A stretch of DNA of 64,000 nt from Sphingomonadales bacterium (GTDB lineage: Bacteria > Pseudomonadota > Alphaproteobacteria > Sphingomonadales > Sphingomonadaceae), in contig JAIYAA010000107.1 of NCBI GenBank assembly GCA_027489295.1, forward strand, positions 8,366-72,365, written 5' to 3'. The position numbers were made by a program, and so were the translations under genes. Of this stretch, positions 56,751 through 64,000 are shown in pieces. Each line of letters begins with the position of its first letter. The first letter of the stretch is position 1. Below the pieces are notes generated by a model. The model was given only the letters and a program-made list of their open reading frames with translations. It searched no databases and was not told the origin of the DNA.

Positions 56751-57300
56751 TCCCCCTCACATTGCCAAGCCTGCCGCCGCCTAGCGTGGCCACGGCGCAC
56801 CATGCCAGCACCCCGGAAGGGGGAAGGCGTGGCCGGATCACTGCCAGCCGGTAAACCCCGGCAGGGGGTGCGCAGAAGAGGCAGGCAGTAACCGCGATAC
56901 CGTCGCCGATATCTGCCAGCCGGTGACAGCCTGCCAGCACCTGCCAGCCGTCCGCACCTGCCAGCCGGTCACAGTCCGCCGCTTGTCCCTGTCACCCCGG
57001 CAGGGGGAAGGAAGGGGGAAGCCATGCCGGAGGCAGGGGAAGGGGGGAGACAAACCCCGGCCACGTCCTGCCGCCTGCCAGCACCCCGCCGCCGGTCTAG
57101 CGTGGCCACGTCCTGCCAGCCGTCCGCCTGCCTGCCTGCCGCCACGTCCTGCCAGCCTGCCAGCCTGCCGCCGGTCACCCCGGCCACGTCCGCCGCCATG
57201 GTCCAGCCTGCCGCCTGCCGCCCCTGCCTGCCAGCCCCTGCCGCCCCTGCCGCCCGTGCCTAGCCGCCCCTGCCTACCCCCCGGCGGCCTTAGGTTCTTC
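56750..57300. repeat. GC-rich region of CTGCCAGC-type repeats; candidate packaging (cos/pac) site
   Basis: The words CTGCCAGC, CCGGTCAC, GTCCTGCC and CCCCGGCAGGGG recur, and the 14-mer CTAGCGTGGCCACG appears at about 56780 and 57098. Frames here are low-complexity and not coding. A lambda-like terminase operon begins about 260 bp downstream, so a terminase recognition site is a reasonable guess. Confidence 0.5.
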
Positions 57301-57560
57301 GCCCCCCAGACCCCCCGGCCGCGGGCGAGCGGCAGCGCAGCATTTGAGCGGTTTCGATGATTTTGATTTTACCCTTCGGATTCGCTGGCCGGTTCGCCCT
57401 GGGCGGAGGAATGGATTTGCTCGGATCGCGCAACGAAATGCGGTGACGCCACCGGGCGGATAGAAACGAATTTCCACGGCGAATGCCTATCGGGTGCGAT
57501 CTGTAGAATATTCCGGTCGTTCGCAGGGTGGCCGGTTGCAACCAAATGGAGGCCGGGAAC

Positions 57561-58247
57561 GTGTACGTTGTACGAAGCGGCACCAACCTTCTGCTGGTCA
57601 CGCGCATGGCTCGAGCTGCTGAGCAGTTGGCATCGCCCAGAGCGCAGCGAGAGATGTACCGAGGCGTCGTAGACGCTGGCCGAAAAATGAAGACGGTGAC
57701 CCAGAAGACGGTCACCAAACAGATGAACCTCAAGCCCGGTCAGTACCAGGCCTATGTGGTGGCAAACACCAGAGGCGTCGGCCGGCAAGGCATCCTGGCT
57801 TACGACATCTTCTCGATGAAGGGCGGTATCCGCGCCGAGAACTACAAGGGTCTTCGATCGGTCGGAGTTAAGTCCCGGCTTAACAGCAAGATCCAGATCA
57901 GCGACCGAGGCACGGTCAGGTCGGACGTCTGGAACAACCCGCGCATCTTCAAGCGCTCGTTCGGAGCGAAGGGCGGGTTCTACATGATGCGCTCGAGGGA
58001 GGCAGGAGTGAAAGCTCCCCGCATCCTTTGGACCCACGACAACCGATCTTGGCAGCCGCGCTCAGCAAGAGGTCAGTTCGCATCGACGGGCACCGGCCCG
58101 AAGTGGGGCAAGATCCGCCGGCTGTTTGGTCCGGCTCTCCGCAACGAAATCCCCGATGGCGATTCCGCCGCGACCTTCATGGCGCAGGCTCCGGCCGTGC
58201 TCGAGGAGGCCGTGACGAAGCGCATCACCAAACTCATGAGGTTCTGA
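57561..58247 (+). CDS. Minor tail protein Z-like
   Basis: A 228-residue protein from GTG 57561 (GGAGG upstream). It has the minor tail Z-like pattern KTVTQKTVTKQMNLKPGQYQ, then YVVANTRGVGRQG and a C-terminal GTGPKWGKIRRLFGPALRNE. The unusual place, ahead of terminase, suggests rearrangement or an alternative role. Its stop overlaps the terminase small subunit start as TGATG. Confidence 0.7.
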   Translation: MYVVRSGTNLLLVTRMARAAEQLASPRAQREMYRGVVDAGRKMKTVTQKTVTKQMNLKPGQYQAYVVANTRGVGRQGILAYDIFSMKGGIRAENYKGLRSVGVKSRLNSKIQISDRGTVRSDVWNNPRIFKRSFGAKGGFYMMRSREAGVKAPRILWTHDNRSWQPRSARGQFASTGTGPKWGKIRRLFGPALRNEIPDGDSAATFMAQAPAVLEEAVTKRITKLMRF

Positions 58248-58768
58248 TGCCCAGGAAGAAAAAGCCCGAGCAGCACGTCCTGTCCCTGGAGGGCATGACA
58301 TTCAGCACTCAGGCCATGGCCGCTCTTCTGGGCATCACTGATCGGTGGCTGCAGATGCGGGTCAAGGAGGGTCAGATCCCATCCCTTGGCCGAGGCAGGT
58401 TCGATCCGGCTGCAACGACCCAAGCGTTCTTAACCCTCGCCAAAGAGGGAACCGAAAAGAAAACCGGCAGCGCCAGCATCGACAAACTCAGGGACGAGAA
58501 GACCCTCGAAATCCGGATGGCCCGCGCCCGCAAAGAGAGGGAATTGATCCCGCTCGAGGAGGCCGACGGCGTCCTCCAGGAGATCGTGGGTGACTTCAAC
58601 GCCTACCTGTCGGGCTTGCCTGCCGAGATAACAGGGGTGCCGTCGGAACGGCATAGGCTCAATGAAATCATCGACCGAGGCAGGCTCAGATTGGCCGATC
58701 GCCAAAGCAAACGTCTCCAAACTCTTCGAGTCGGCAGCGAGGCTTCTGAGGCCGAGGCCGAGGACTGA
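58247..58768 (+). CDS. Terminase small subunit (Nu1-like)
   Basis: A 173-residue protein. An HTH-like SLEGMTFSTQAMAALLGITD, then DRWLQMRVKEGQIPSLGRGR, matches DNA-binding Nu1-type subunits. The C-terminal half is charged and helical. It recognises the packaging site with the large subunit, which overlaps its 3' end by 107 nt. Confidence 0.85.
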   Translation: MPRKKKPEQHVLSLEGMTFSTQAMAALLGITDRWLQMRVKEGQIPSLGRGRFDPAATTQAFLTLAKEGTEKKTGSASIDKLRDEKTLEIRMARARKERELIPLEEADGVLQEIVGDFNAYLSGLPAEITGVPSERHRLNEIIDRGRLRLADRQSKRLQTLRVGSEASEAEAED

Positions 58769-60722
58769 TCCGGTCCAGTGGGCGAGAGAGAACCGGACGT
58801 ATCCCTCGACTGCCGGCAAGCCCGGCCCGAGAGAGCCGAAGGTCACCCCCTACATGATCCCGTTCGCCATGGCGGTCCACGCCAAGACGCACAAGCGCGC
58901 AGTGATGGTTGTCTCGGCTCAGTCGGGAAAGTCTGAAACGCTGCTCGATATCATGGGCGAGCGCCTCGATACGTCGCCGGTACCGATGATCTATGCCGGA
59001 CCATCCCGCCAGTTCCTCACCGAACAGTGGGCTCCCCGCATGGAAGATCTGATGGAGAACACCTGTCTCGCCGACCGGTGCGCTCCGAAGAGCAGGCAGA
59101 AGGCAACCCGCAAGCTGATCAACGGCGTCCCGGTTCGCCTGGCACATGGCCGGTCCTCGACGGCGCTCAAGTCCGACCCGTTCGGCCTCGCGCTGACGGA
59201 CGAAGCCGACGAGATGATGGCGCAGCTCAACGGTCAGGGTAACCCGATCGGACTGATCGACGCCCGCGGCGACAGCTATGCCGACTTCGTCCATGCCATC
59301 ACCTCAACCCCGAGCTTGGGGAGCACCGATGTGGAGCGCGATCCCGAGAGCGGTCTCGAGTTCTGGGCCGACAGCGACCCGGAAGAAATTCAGTCGGTCA
59401 TCTGGCGCCTCTGGCTAACCGGCACCCGGTTCCACTGGGCATGGCCTTGCCCTCACTGCGGCGAGTATTTCATCCCGAGGTTTCAGTGCCTCGGCTGGGA
59501 TAAGCCGCTGGATGACAACGGCAGGGAACTGCCCTCCAGCGCCTCGATGGCCAAGAGGACGGCGCATCTGGTCTGTCCCCACGGTTGCGTGATCAGGGAG
59601 AGTGACCCGGTCACCGTGACCAGTTCGAACTACCTTGCCAAGGAGTGGATGAACGAGCACGGCGTCTACGTCGCGCCTGGTCAGAAGGTTCTGCCGAACG
59701 GCATCGTCGACGGGCTGCCGCCCGAGAGCACCACCATTAGCTTCTGGGTTTCAGGTCTCTGCTCTCCCTTCGTCTCGTGGGGTGAGCGCGCCTCACGCTA
59801 CGTAGAGGCTGTCCGATCAGGTGATCCAAACGCCATCCAGTCCGTGAAAAATCAGGGCTTTGGCGAGCTTTACTCACCCGGAGGTGGAGCGGTTCCCGAG
59901 TGGGGCGAGGTCATGGACCGCGCGCTGCCGGACTACCGCATGCGGGAAGTGCCAGAAGGTGTCCGCCTCCTGACGCTCACTGCCGACGTCCAGAAGGACC
60001 GGATTTACTACACGGTTCGAGGGTGGGGAGCATTCGGCACGTCCTGGCTCATCGACGCTGATCAGCTCTACGGCCCGACCGAGGAGCTCGATGTCTGGAA
60101 CGACCTGGCCCAGGTGGTCACCGGCACCTACGACGGCCTGCCCATCCGGCTCGCCCTCGTCGACTCCGGCTTCCGCCCCGGCAAGAAGTTCTTGGTACCG
60201 GAACACCGCGTCTACGCCTTCGCCCGTCGGTTCCCGAACCTCGTCCGAGCGACGAAGGGTTCGTCGACCACGATGCGGAAGCCGATCGTCAGCAGCAAGA
60301 TCGACGTGAAAATCGACGGCAAGGAGTTCAAGCAAGGGCTCGAGCTGCTCCGCCTGGACACCGACTATTTCAAGTCGTGGGTCCAGCAGCGGGTGAGGTG
60401 GCTCGATGATCAGCCCGGTGCCTGGCACCTGCCGGAGGACATCACCGAGGACTATTGCCGGCAGATCGTTTCGGAAGCCCGGACCCGTGCCCCTGGTGGC
60501 AAGGTCAAGTGGGTCCAGAAGGCGAGGGACAACCACTTCCTCGACTGCGAGGCCATGCAGGGCGCAGCCCAGATGATCCTCAACCTCGGCAAACTTCGAG
60601 ATGGCCCGGCCCGCCGCCGTGCGCCGGAGCCCGAGCAACAGCAACAGCAACAGCCTTCGCCACCTCCATCCAGGCCAAAGCCGGGCGGGGGATGGATGAA
60701 GGGCGGGAGTATCTGGGGATGA
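58662..60722 (+). CDS. Terminase large subunit (lambda gpA-like)
   Basis: A 686-residue GpA-family protein. Walker A-like VVSAQSGKSET (residues about 84-93), a motif II-like ALTDEADEM (about 178-186) and nuclease-domain elements (CPHCGEYF, LTADVQKDRIYYTVRGWG, LVDSGFRPGKKFLV) are visible. It ends with a Gln-rich stretch. It packages DNA into proheads. The start at ATG 58662 lies inside the small-subunit gene; an internal later start cannot be excluded. Confidence 0.92.
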   Translation: MKSSTEAGSDWPIAKANVSKLFESAARLLRPRPRTDPVQWARENRTYPSTAGKPGPREPKVTPYMIPFAMAVHAKTHKRAVMVVSAQSGKSETLLDIMGERLDTSPVPMIYAGPSRQFLTEQWAPRMEDLMENTCLADRCAPKSRQKATRKLINGVPVRLAHGRSSTALKSDPFGLALTDEADEMMAQLNGQGNPIGLIDARGDSYADFVHAITSTPSLGSTDVERDPESGLEFWADSDPEEIQSVIWRLWLTGTRFHWAWPCPHCGEYFIPRFQCLGWDKPLDDNGRELPSSASMAKRTAHLVCPHGCVIRESDPVTVTSSNYLAKEWMNEHGVYVAPGQKVLPNGIVDGLPPESTTISFWVSGLCSPFVSWGERASRYVEAVRSGDPNAIQSVKNQGFGELYSPGGGAVPEWGEVMDRALPDYRMREVPEGVRLLTLTADVQKDRIYYTVRGWGAFGTSWLIDADQLYGPTEELDVWNDLAQVVTGTYDGLPIRLALVDSGFRPGKKFLVPEHRVYAFARRFPNLVRATKGSSTTMRKPIVSSKIDVKIDGKEFKQGLELLRLDTDYFKSWVQQRVRWLDDQPGAWHLPEDITEDYCRQIVSEARTRAPGGKVKWVQKARDNHFLDCEAMQGAAQMILNLGKLRDGPARRRAPEPEQQQQQQPSPPPSRPKPGGGWMKGGSIWG

Positions 60723-60946
60723 GCAATCCTTTCCTCGACAACCTGTCGCCGGAAGAGAAGCAGGAGTTTCTCCGAGATCTCTCCGAGGCCTACTACTCCG
60801 GCGCACAGCGCGTCCGGTTCCGCGAGCGAGACGTCACCTACCGATCGAAAGCGGAGATGAAAGAGGTTCTCGATGAGCTGAACGCCTCCGTTCGTGGCAA
60901 GCGCCGCAAGCATGCAATTTTCACGACATTCTCGAGGGGGCGCTGA
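60719..60946 (+). CDS. gpW-like head-tail joining protein
   Basis: A 75-residue protein (SEAYYSGAQRVRFRERDVTY, SKAEMKEVLDELNASVRGKR) starting on the terminase stop as ATGA. The size and pattern fit lambda gpW, which closes the portal after packaging. Confidence 0.8.
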   Translation: MSNPFLDNLSPEEKQEFLRDLSEAYYSGAQRVRFRERDVTYRSKAEMKEVLDELNASVRGKRRKHAIFTTFSRGR

Positions 60947-62508
60947 TGGGGAATCCCCTCGATAAACTTATCGGCTGGTTCAACCCGGAGGCCGGCGCAA
61001 AGCGCATGGCCAACCGTCGGAAGATGGAGTTGCTGAGTGGCACCCGTGGGTACGATGCGGCGAAAAACGGACGCCTCAACAAGAACTGGAGCGCTCCGCG
61101 CGGTACTGCGGATAGCCACATCAAGCGTGACGGCCCGACGCTTCGTGCTCGATCGCGCGATACTGTCCGCAATAATCCGCTCGCGGCAAAGATCGTAGCA
61201 ACCCATGCCGACAACCTAGTCGGCCCAGGCATCATGCCCAGGGCAAAGACCGGCAACCCGACTTGGGATGCGTTCATCGATCAGCTCTACATCGACTGGG
61301 AAAAGGTTGCCCACGTCGAGGGTACCACCGGGGCAAACGGCTCGGTTTACACCACGGCCCGGATGATGGTGCAGGACGGGGAAGGGTTCCTTCGCCGTCG
61401 TCGCCGCCGCCTGACCGACGGTCTTCCGGTGCCCCTGCAGATCCAGGTGTTGGAGAGCGAGTTCTGCGATTGGAACAAAAACCAGCTGCAGACCGACGAA
61501 GCCAACGCCATCGTCGACGGTATCGAATACGACCGCATCGGCCGGCGCCGGGGGTACTGGATGTTCCCGGTCAACCCGGAGGGCGGACGCCTGACTTACG
61601 GGCAGACGCTTGTCAGCTCCTTCGTGGATGCTGCCGACGTCGCCCATATGTTCGAGCCGCAGACGGCGCAGAGCCGTGGTGCTCCTTGGCTCTCTCCGAT
61701 CCTGGACGAGATCAAGGAACTCAAGGACTACGAGCTGGCTGAAAACGTGCGCAAGCGCGCCGAGGCCTGCAACGTCGGTGTCGTCATCCCCGGCGACGAC
61801 GACGATCTTGGCGAAGATCCGAACATCGGCCTCGACGAGACGAAGACCGGCGACGACGACGCGGTCCAGATGAGGGATATGTACGGCAATCCCTATGAGC
61901 GGATGGAGCCGGGCATGTTCCTGGTCGCTCACGGTGGCCGGGACGTCAAGTTCAATACCCCGGCGATTTCGGCCGGCATCGAGTCCTACATTCGAACCCG
62001 CCATCGCAGCATCGCTGCCGGCGCTCGTATCCCCTACGAGCTGATGACGGGCGATTTCAGCCAGGCCAACTTTGCTTCCGGCAAGCTGGGGCTGCTCGCA
62101 TACCGGCGCTTCGTCACCGACATGCAGTGGCACTTCATCATCCCGCAGGTGATGGAGAAGATCTATGGCTGGTTCATTCAGGCAGCCAAGGAAGCGGGCA
62201 AGATCCCGTTCGACCTGGTTGTCAATGTCGAGTGGGAGCCGCCGGAGTTCGACGAGATCAACCGCCTCGATGAGGCCCAGGCCGATCTCCTCGAAATGCG
62301 CATGGGCAAGCGCTCGCCGCAGGAAGTGATCGGCAAGACCGGTCGCAATCCAAAGCAGGTGCTCAAGGAGTTCGACGAGTGGTTCCAGGAGGTCGACAAG
62401 ACGACGTCCAAGCTCGTCTTCGACTCCGATCCTCGGAAGGTCTCAGCGCAAGGCCAAGCCCAAATCACAACGCAGAAAACAGGAGACGGCAATGCCGAAG
62501 GCTCTTGA
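60946..62508 (+). CDS. Portal protein (lambda gpB-like)
   Basis: A 520-residue portal-family protein with the usual N-terminal YDAAKNGRLNKNWSAPRG and DTVRNNPLAAKIVATHADN segments and a VSSFVDAADVAHMFEPQTAQ motif. It forms the DNA entry ring of the head. It begins on the gpW stop (TGATG). Confidence 0.92.
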   Translation: MGNPLDKLIGWFNPEAGAKRMANRRKMELLSGTRGYDAAKNGRLNKNWSAPRGTADSHIKRDGPTLRARSRDTVRNNPLAAKIVATHADNLVGPGIMPRAKTGNPTWDAFIDQLYIDWEKVAHVEGTTGANGSVYTTARMMVQDGEGFLRRRRRRLTDGLPVPLQIQVLESEFCDWNKNQLQTDEANAIVDGIEYDRIGRRRGYWMFPVNPEGGRLTYGQTLVSSFVDAADVAHMFEPQTAQSRGAPWLSPILDEIKELKDYELAENVRKRAEACNVGVVIPGDDDDLGEDPNIGLDETKTGDDDAVQMRDMYGNPYERMEPGMFLVAHGGRDVKFNTPAISAGIESYIRTRHRSIAAGARIPYELMTGDFSQANFASGKLGLLAYRRFVTDMQWHFIIPQVMEKIYGWFIQAAKEAGKIPFDLVVNVEWEPPEFDEINRLDEAQADLLEMRMGKRSPQEVIGKTGRNPKQVLKEFDEWFQEVDKTTSKLVFDSDPRKVSAQGQAQITTQKTGDGNAEGS

Positions 62509-64000
62509 GGAAACGATCCGGATTCCCCGGAGCTTCGCCGATGTCGAGGTTCGCAAGGATACGGTCAACGAAGCGGAGCGCACGGTAGAGGTCGTCTGGA
62601 CGACCGAGCACCCTGTCCGCCGCTACTCGTGGGACGAAGGTTACTACATGGAGGTTCTCTCCTGTGACCCGAAGGCGATCCGCATGGATCGTTTCCGGAG
62701 CGGGATGTCCCTCCTTGATTCCCACGACAACTGGTCGATGGCGAACCGGCTCGGGACTGTGATCCCCGAATCCGTCCGCATCGAGGGGAAGAAGGGATAC
62801 GCAACGGTTAAGTTCTCGCGCAGCGAGCTGGCCGAAACCCTTTTCCAAGATCTTCTGGACGGCCACCCGATCCCGATTTCGGTGGGCTACCGGATCCACA
62901 AATTCGAGAAAGCCGAGGGCAGCGACAAGGCCCTCCCGACGTTGCGCGCAACGGACTGGGAGCCGCTGGAAATCTCTGCGGTGCCCATCCCGGCGGACCC
63001 GAATGCCTACTCTCGCTCCGACTCCGATCGGAAGCGAGATGACAGCTACGAGGTCGTCCTCATTCGGCAGGACGACAGCGAAGACGACAACCCGTCCGCG
63101 AAGCGGCACACGAAGGAGACCCCCATGAACAAGCGCGAAGCCGCCAAGACCCTCAAGGGCAAGGAACTCGAGTTCCTGGCCCTGGGCGCCGGACTGGTCC
63201 GCAACGAAAACGAAACCGATGAGCAGCTCAGCAAGCGCCTTCTCGAAGCCTACGACGTGGAAGACCGCGTCCGGGCCGAGGCGGAAGCTGCAAGCCAGCG
63301 TTCGGCCCAGCAGACCCAGCAGAACGAGCAGACCCGCACCGAGCAGACCGCTCCGGCTGCCGGCCTGACCACTGCCGACGTCGACGCTGCCGTCCGCGCA
63401 GCGCAGGAGCGGGAGCGCAAGCGCGCCTCCGAGATCTCCAGCCTCGCTCGTGAAGCCGGCGTTTCTGAAACCGAAGACTTCGTCCGCACGGCGATCTCCA
63501 CCGGCCAGGAAACCGACGCCTTCCGTGCCGCTCTGCTCGATCACCTGATCAAGCGCGAGAACACCGCTCCGACCTTCCCGATCTCCAGCACCCGTGGCAT
63601 GCGCGACGCTCGCGAAACCACCCGCGGCCTCATGGTCAACGCCCTGATGCACCGCTCCGCCCTCGTGCCGAAGCTCGAAGACGGTGCCCGTCAGTATGCG
63701 GCCATGTCGATGGTCGACGTTGCCCGCGAGCTGCTGATGCAGCGTGGCGAAGACTGGCGCGGTGCTCCGATCGAGATCGTCAAGCGCTCGCTGCACTCGA
63801 CCTCGGACTTCCCGATCATCCTCGGCGAGATCACCCGCCAGGTCATGATGAACGCCTACACGCTCGAGCAGGAACAGAACACGTTCCAGCTCATCGCGAC
63901 GCGCAACGTCATGACCGACCTTCGCGAAGTGAAGGTTCTCGAGATGGGCAATGGCCCCGAGCTCGAAGAGCTGACCGAGAAGGGCGAGTACCGGCGCGGC
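62492..64000 (+). CDS. Prohead protease-major capsid fusion (3' partial)
   Basis: A frame of 503 codons runs from ATG 62492 to the window end. Residues 1-170 form an S78-type prohead protease with His78 (LLDSHDNWS) and Ser130 (IPISVGYR). A linker (about 170-211, acidic) precedes ATG codon 212. Residues after that are a scaffold-like coiled coil and a capsid domain (VPKLEDGARQYAAMSMVDVA). The internal ATG at 63125 has AAGGAG 6 nt upstream, so the scaffold-capsid part may also be made alone. Confidence 0.88.
   Translation, partial: MPKALEETIRIPRSFADVEVRKDTVNEAERTVEVVWTTEHPVRRYSWDEGYYMEVLSCDPKAIRMDRFRSGMSLLDSHDNWSMANRLGTVIPESVRIEGKKGYATVKFSRSELAETLFQDLLDGHPIPISVGYRIHKFEKAEGSDKALPTLRATDWEPLEISAVPIPADPNAYSRSDSDRKRDDSYEVVLIRQDDSEDDNPSAKRHTKETPMNKREAAKTLKGKELEFLALGAGLVRNENETDEQLSKRLLEAYDVEDRVRAEAEAASQRSAQQTQQNEQTRTEQTAPAAGLTTADVDAAVRAAQERERKRASEISSLAREAGVSETEDFVRTAISTGQETDAFRAALLDHLIKRENTAPTFPISSTRGMRDARETTRGLMVNALMHRSALVPKLEDGARQYAAMSMVDVARELLMQRGEDWRGAPIEIVKRSLHSTSDFPIILGEITRQVMMNAYTLEQEQNTFQLIATRNVMTDLREVKVLEMGNGPELEELTEKGEYRRG
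63113..63127 (+). promoter_or_regulatory. Internal ribosome site and start within the protease-capsid gene
   Basis: AAGGAG (63113-63118) is 6 nt before an in-frame ATG (63125), the strongest ribosome site in the gene. It could yield a separate scaffold-capsid product, in excess of the protease fusion. Confidence 0.7.

Noticed and set aside
56923..57360. Several 60-145 residue frames in the CTGCCAGC region
   Set aside because: Low-complexity Pro/Ala/Arg translations produced by repeated DNA words on both strands; no ribosome site.
1..64000. Integrated prophage with host flanks
   Set aside because: No host genes and an uninterrupted attP region between late and early genes.
1..64000. tRNA or rRNA genes
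   Set aside because: I found no convincing tRNA cloverleaf (no clear T-loop GTTCGANTC context) and no rRNA-like stretch, but a dedicated scan was not possible by eye.

Overview
The window is a contiguous stretch of a temperate, contractile-tailed double-stranded DNA phage. It encodes a tail sheath, a tail tube and a P2-type gpE/E' frameshift gene. It also has lambda-type terminase, gpW and portal genes, a tyrosine integrase and a CI-like repressor region. The GC-rich coding sequence and relatives of genes common in rhizobial prophages (a DUF1515-like protein, GcrA-like and rhizobial-type HTH proteins, RecE/RecT) suggest an alphaproteobacterial host, probably Hyphomicrobiales. That host call is inference. 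Late, head and tail genes lie on both sides of an intact integrase/attP region, so the sequence represents unintegrated (circular or concatemer-derived) phage DNA rather than an integrated prophage. Head-tail connector and most baseplate genes are missing and must lie outside the window, between its right end (capsid) and left end (tail fibre).

Layout. 2-3556 (+): tail fibre and receptor-binding genes. 3648-10578 (+): sheath, tube, gpE/E', tape measure, gpU, gpD and gpX in a P2-like order. 10663-15330 (+): endolysin, holin-like protein, more fibre or decoration proteins and a DUF1515-like membrane protein, ending at a strong terminator. 15418-17032: a small zinc-binding protein, the integrase (-) and attP with repeated arm-type sites. 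17039-26594 (-): leftward early operon with a PrtN-like activator, many small genes, a DnaQ-fold exonuclease, an SPFH/prohibitin-like protein, RecT, a RecE-like nuclease and an SbcC-like ATPase. 26595-27987: immunity region with repressor, divergent promoters and two operator clusters. 27988-35344 (+): rightward early operon with a Cro-like regulator, HTH proteins, HNH nuclease, two DNA methyltransferases, RuvC-like resolvase, primase, DnaB helicase and a possible late regulator. 35214-37678 (-): regulators plus a secreted repeat protein. 37722-55667 (-): an approximately 18-kb leftward operon of about 40 mostly small genes. 55668-57560: a largely gene-free region, probably holding the packaging site and promoters. 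57561-64000 (+): minor tail Z-like protein, terminase subunits, gpW, portal and a protease-capsid fusion cut by the window end.

The most unusual part is the 37.7-55.4 kb operon. First, every intergenic gap of 20 nt or more in it (13 of 13), plus two gaps in the recombination operon, carries a small hairpin with a 4-bp stem and a tetraloop. The stem sequence changes between copies while pairing is mostly kept (CGCA/TGCG, GCCA/TGGC, GGCA/TGCC, TCCA/TGGA), and the loop is mostly ANYA. Junctions where genes overlap or nearly touch lack it. Second, the operon holds at least 13 divergent members of a small-protein family, defined by a beta-hairpin-like motif around FDxxTRxF and a C-terminal LLxxExxAxAxxxSLT tail. 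Third, these are interleaved with a MoxR-type AAA+ ATPase, a zinc-metallopeptidase/VWA protein, a DUF3150-like protein and a PP-loop (PAPS-reductase-like) enzyme. I propose these together as the candidate undescribed system. No function is assigned to it here.
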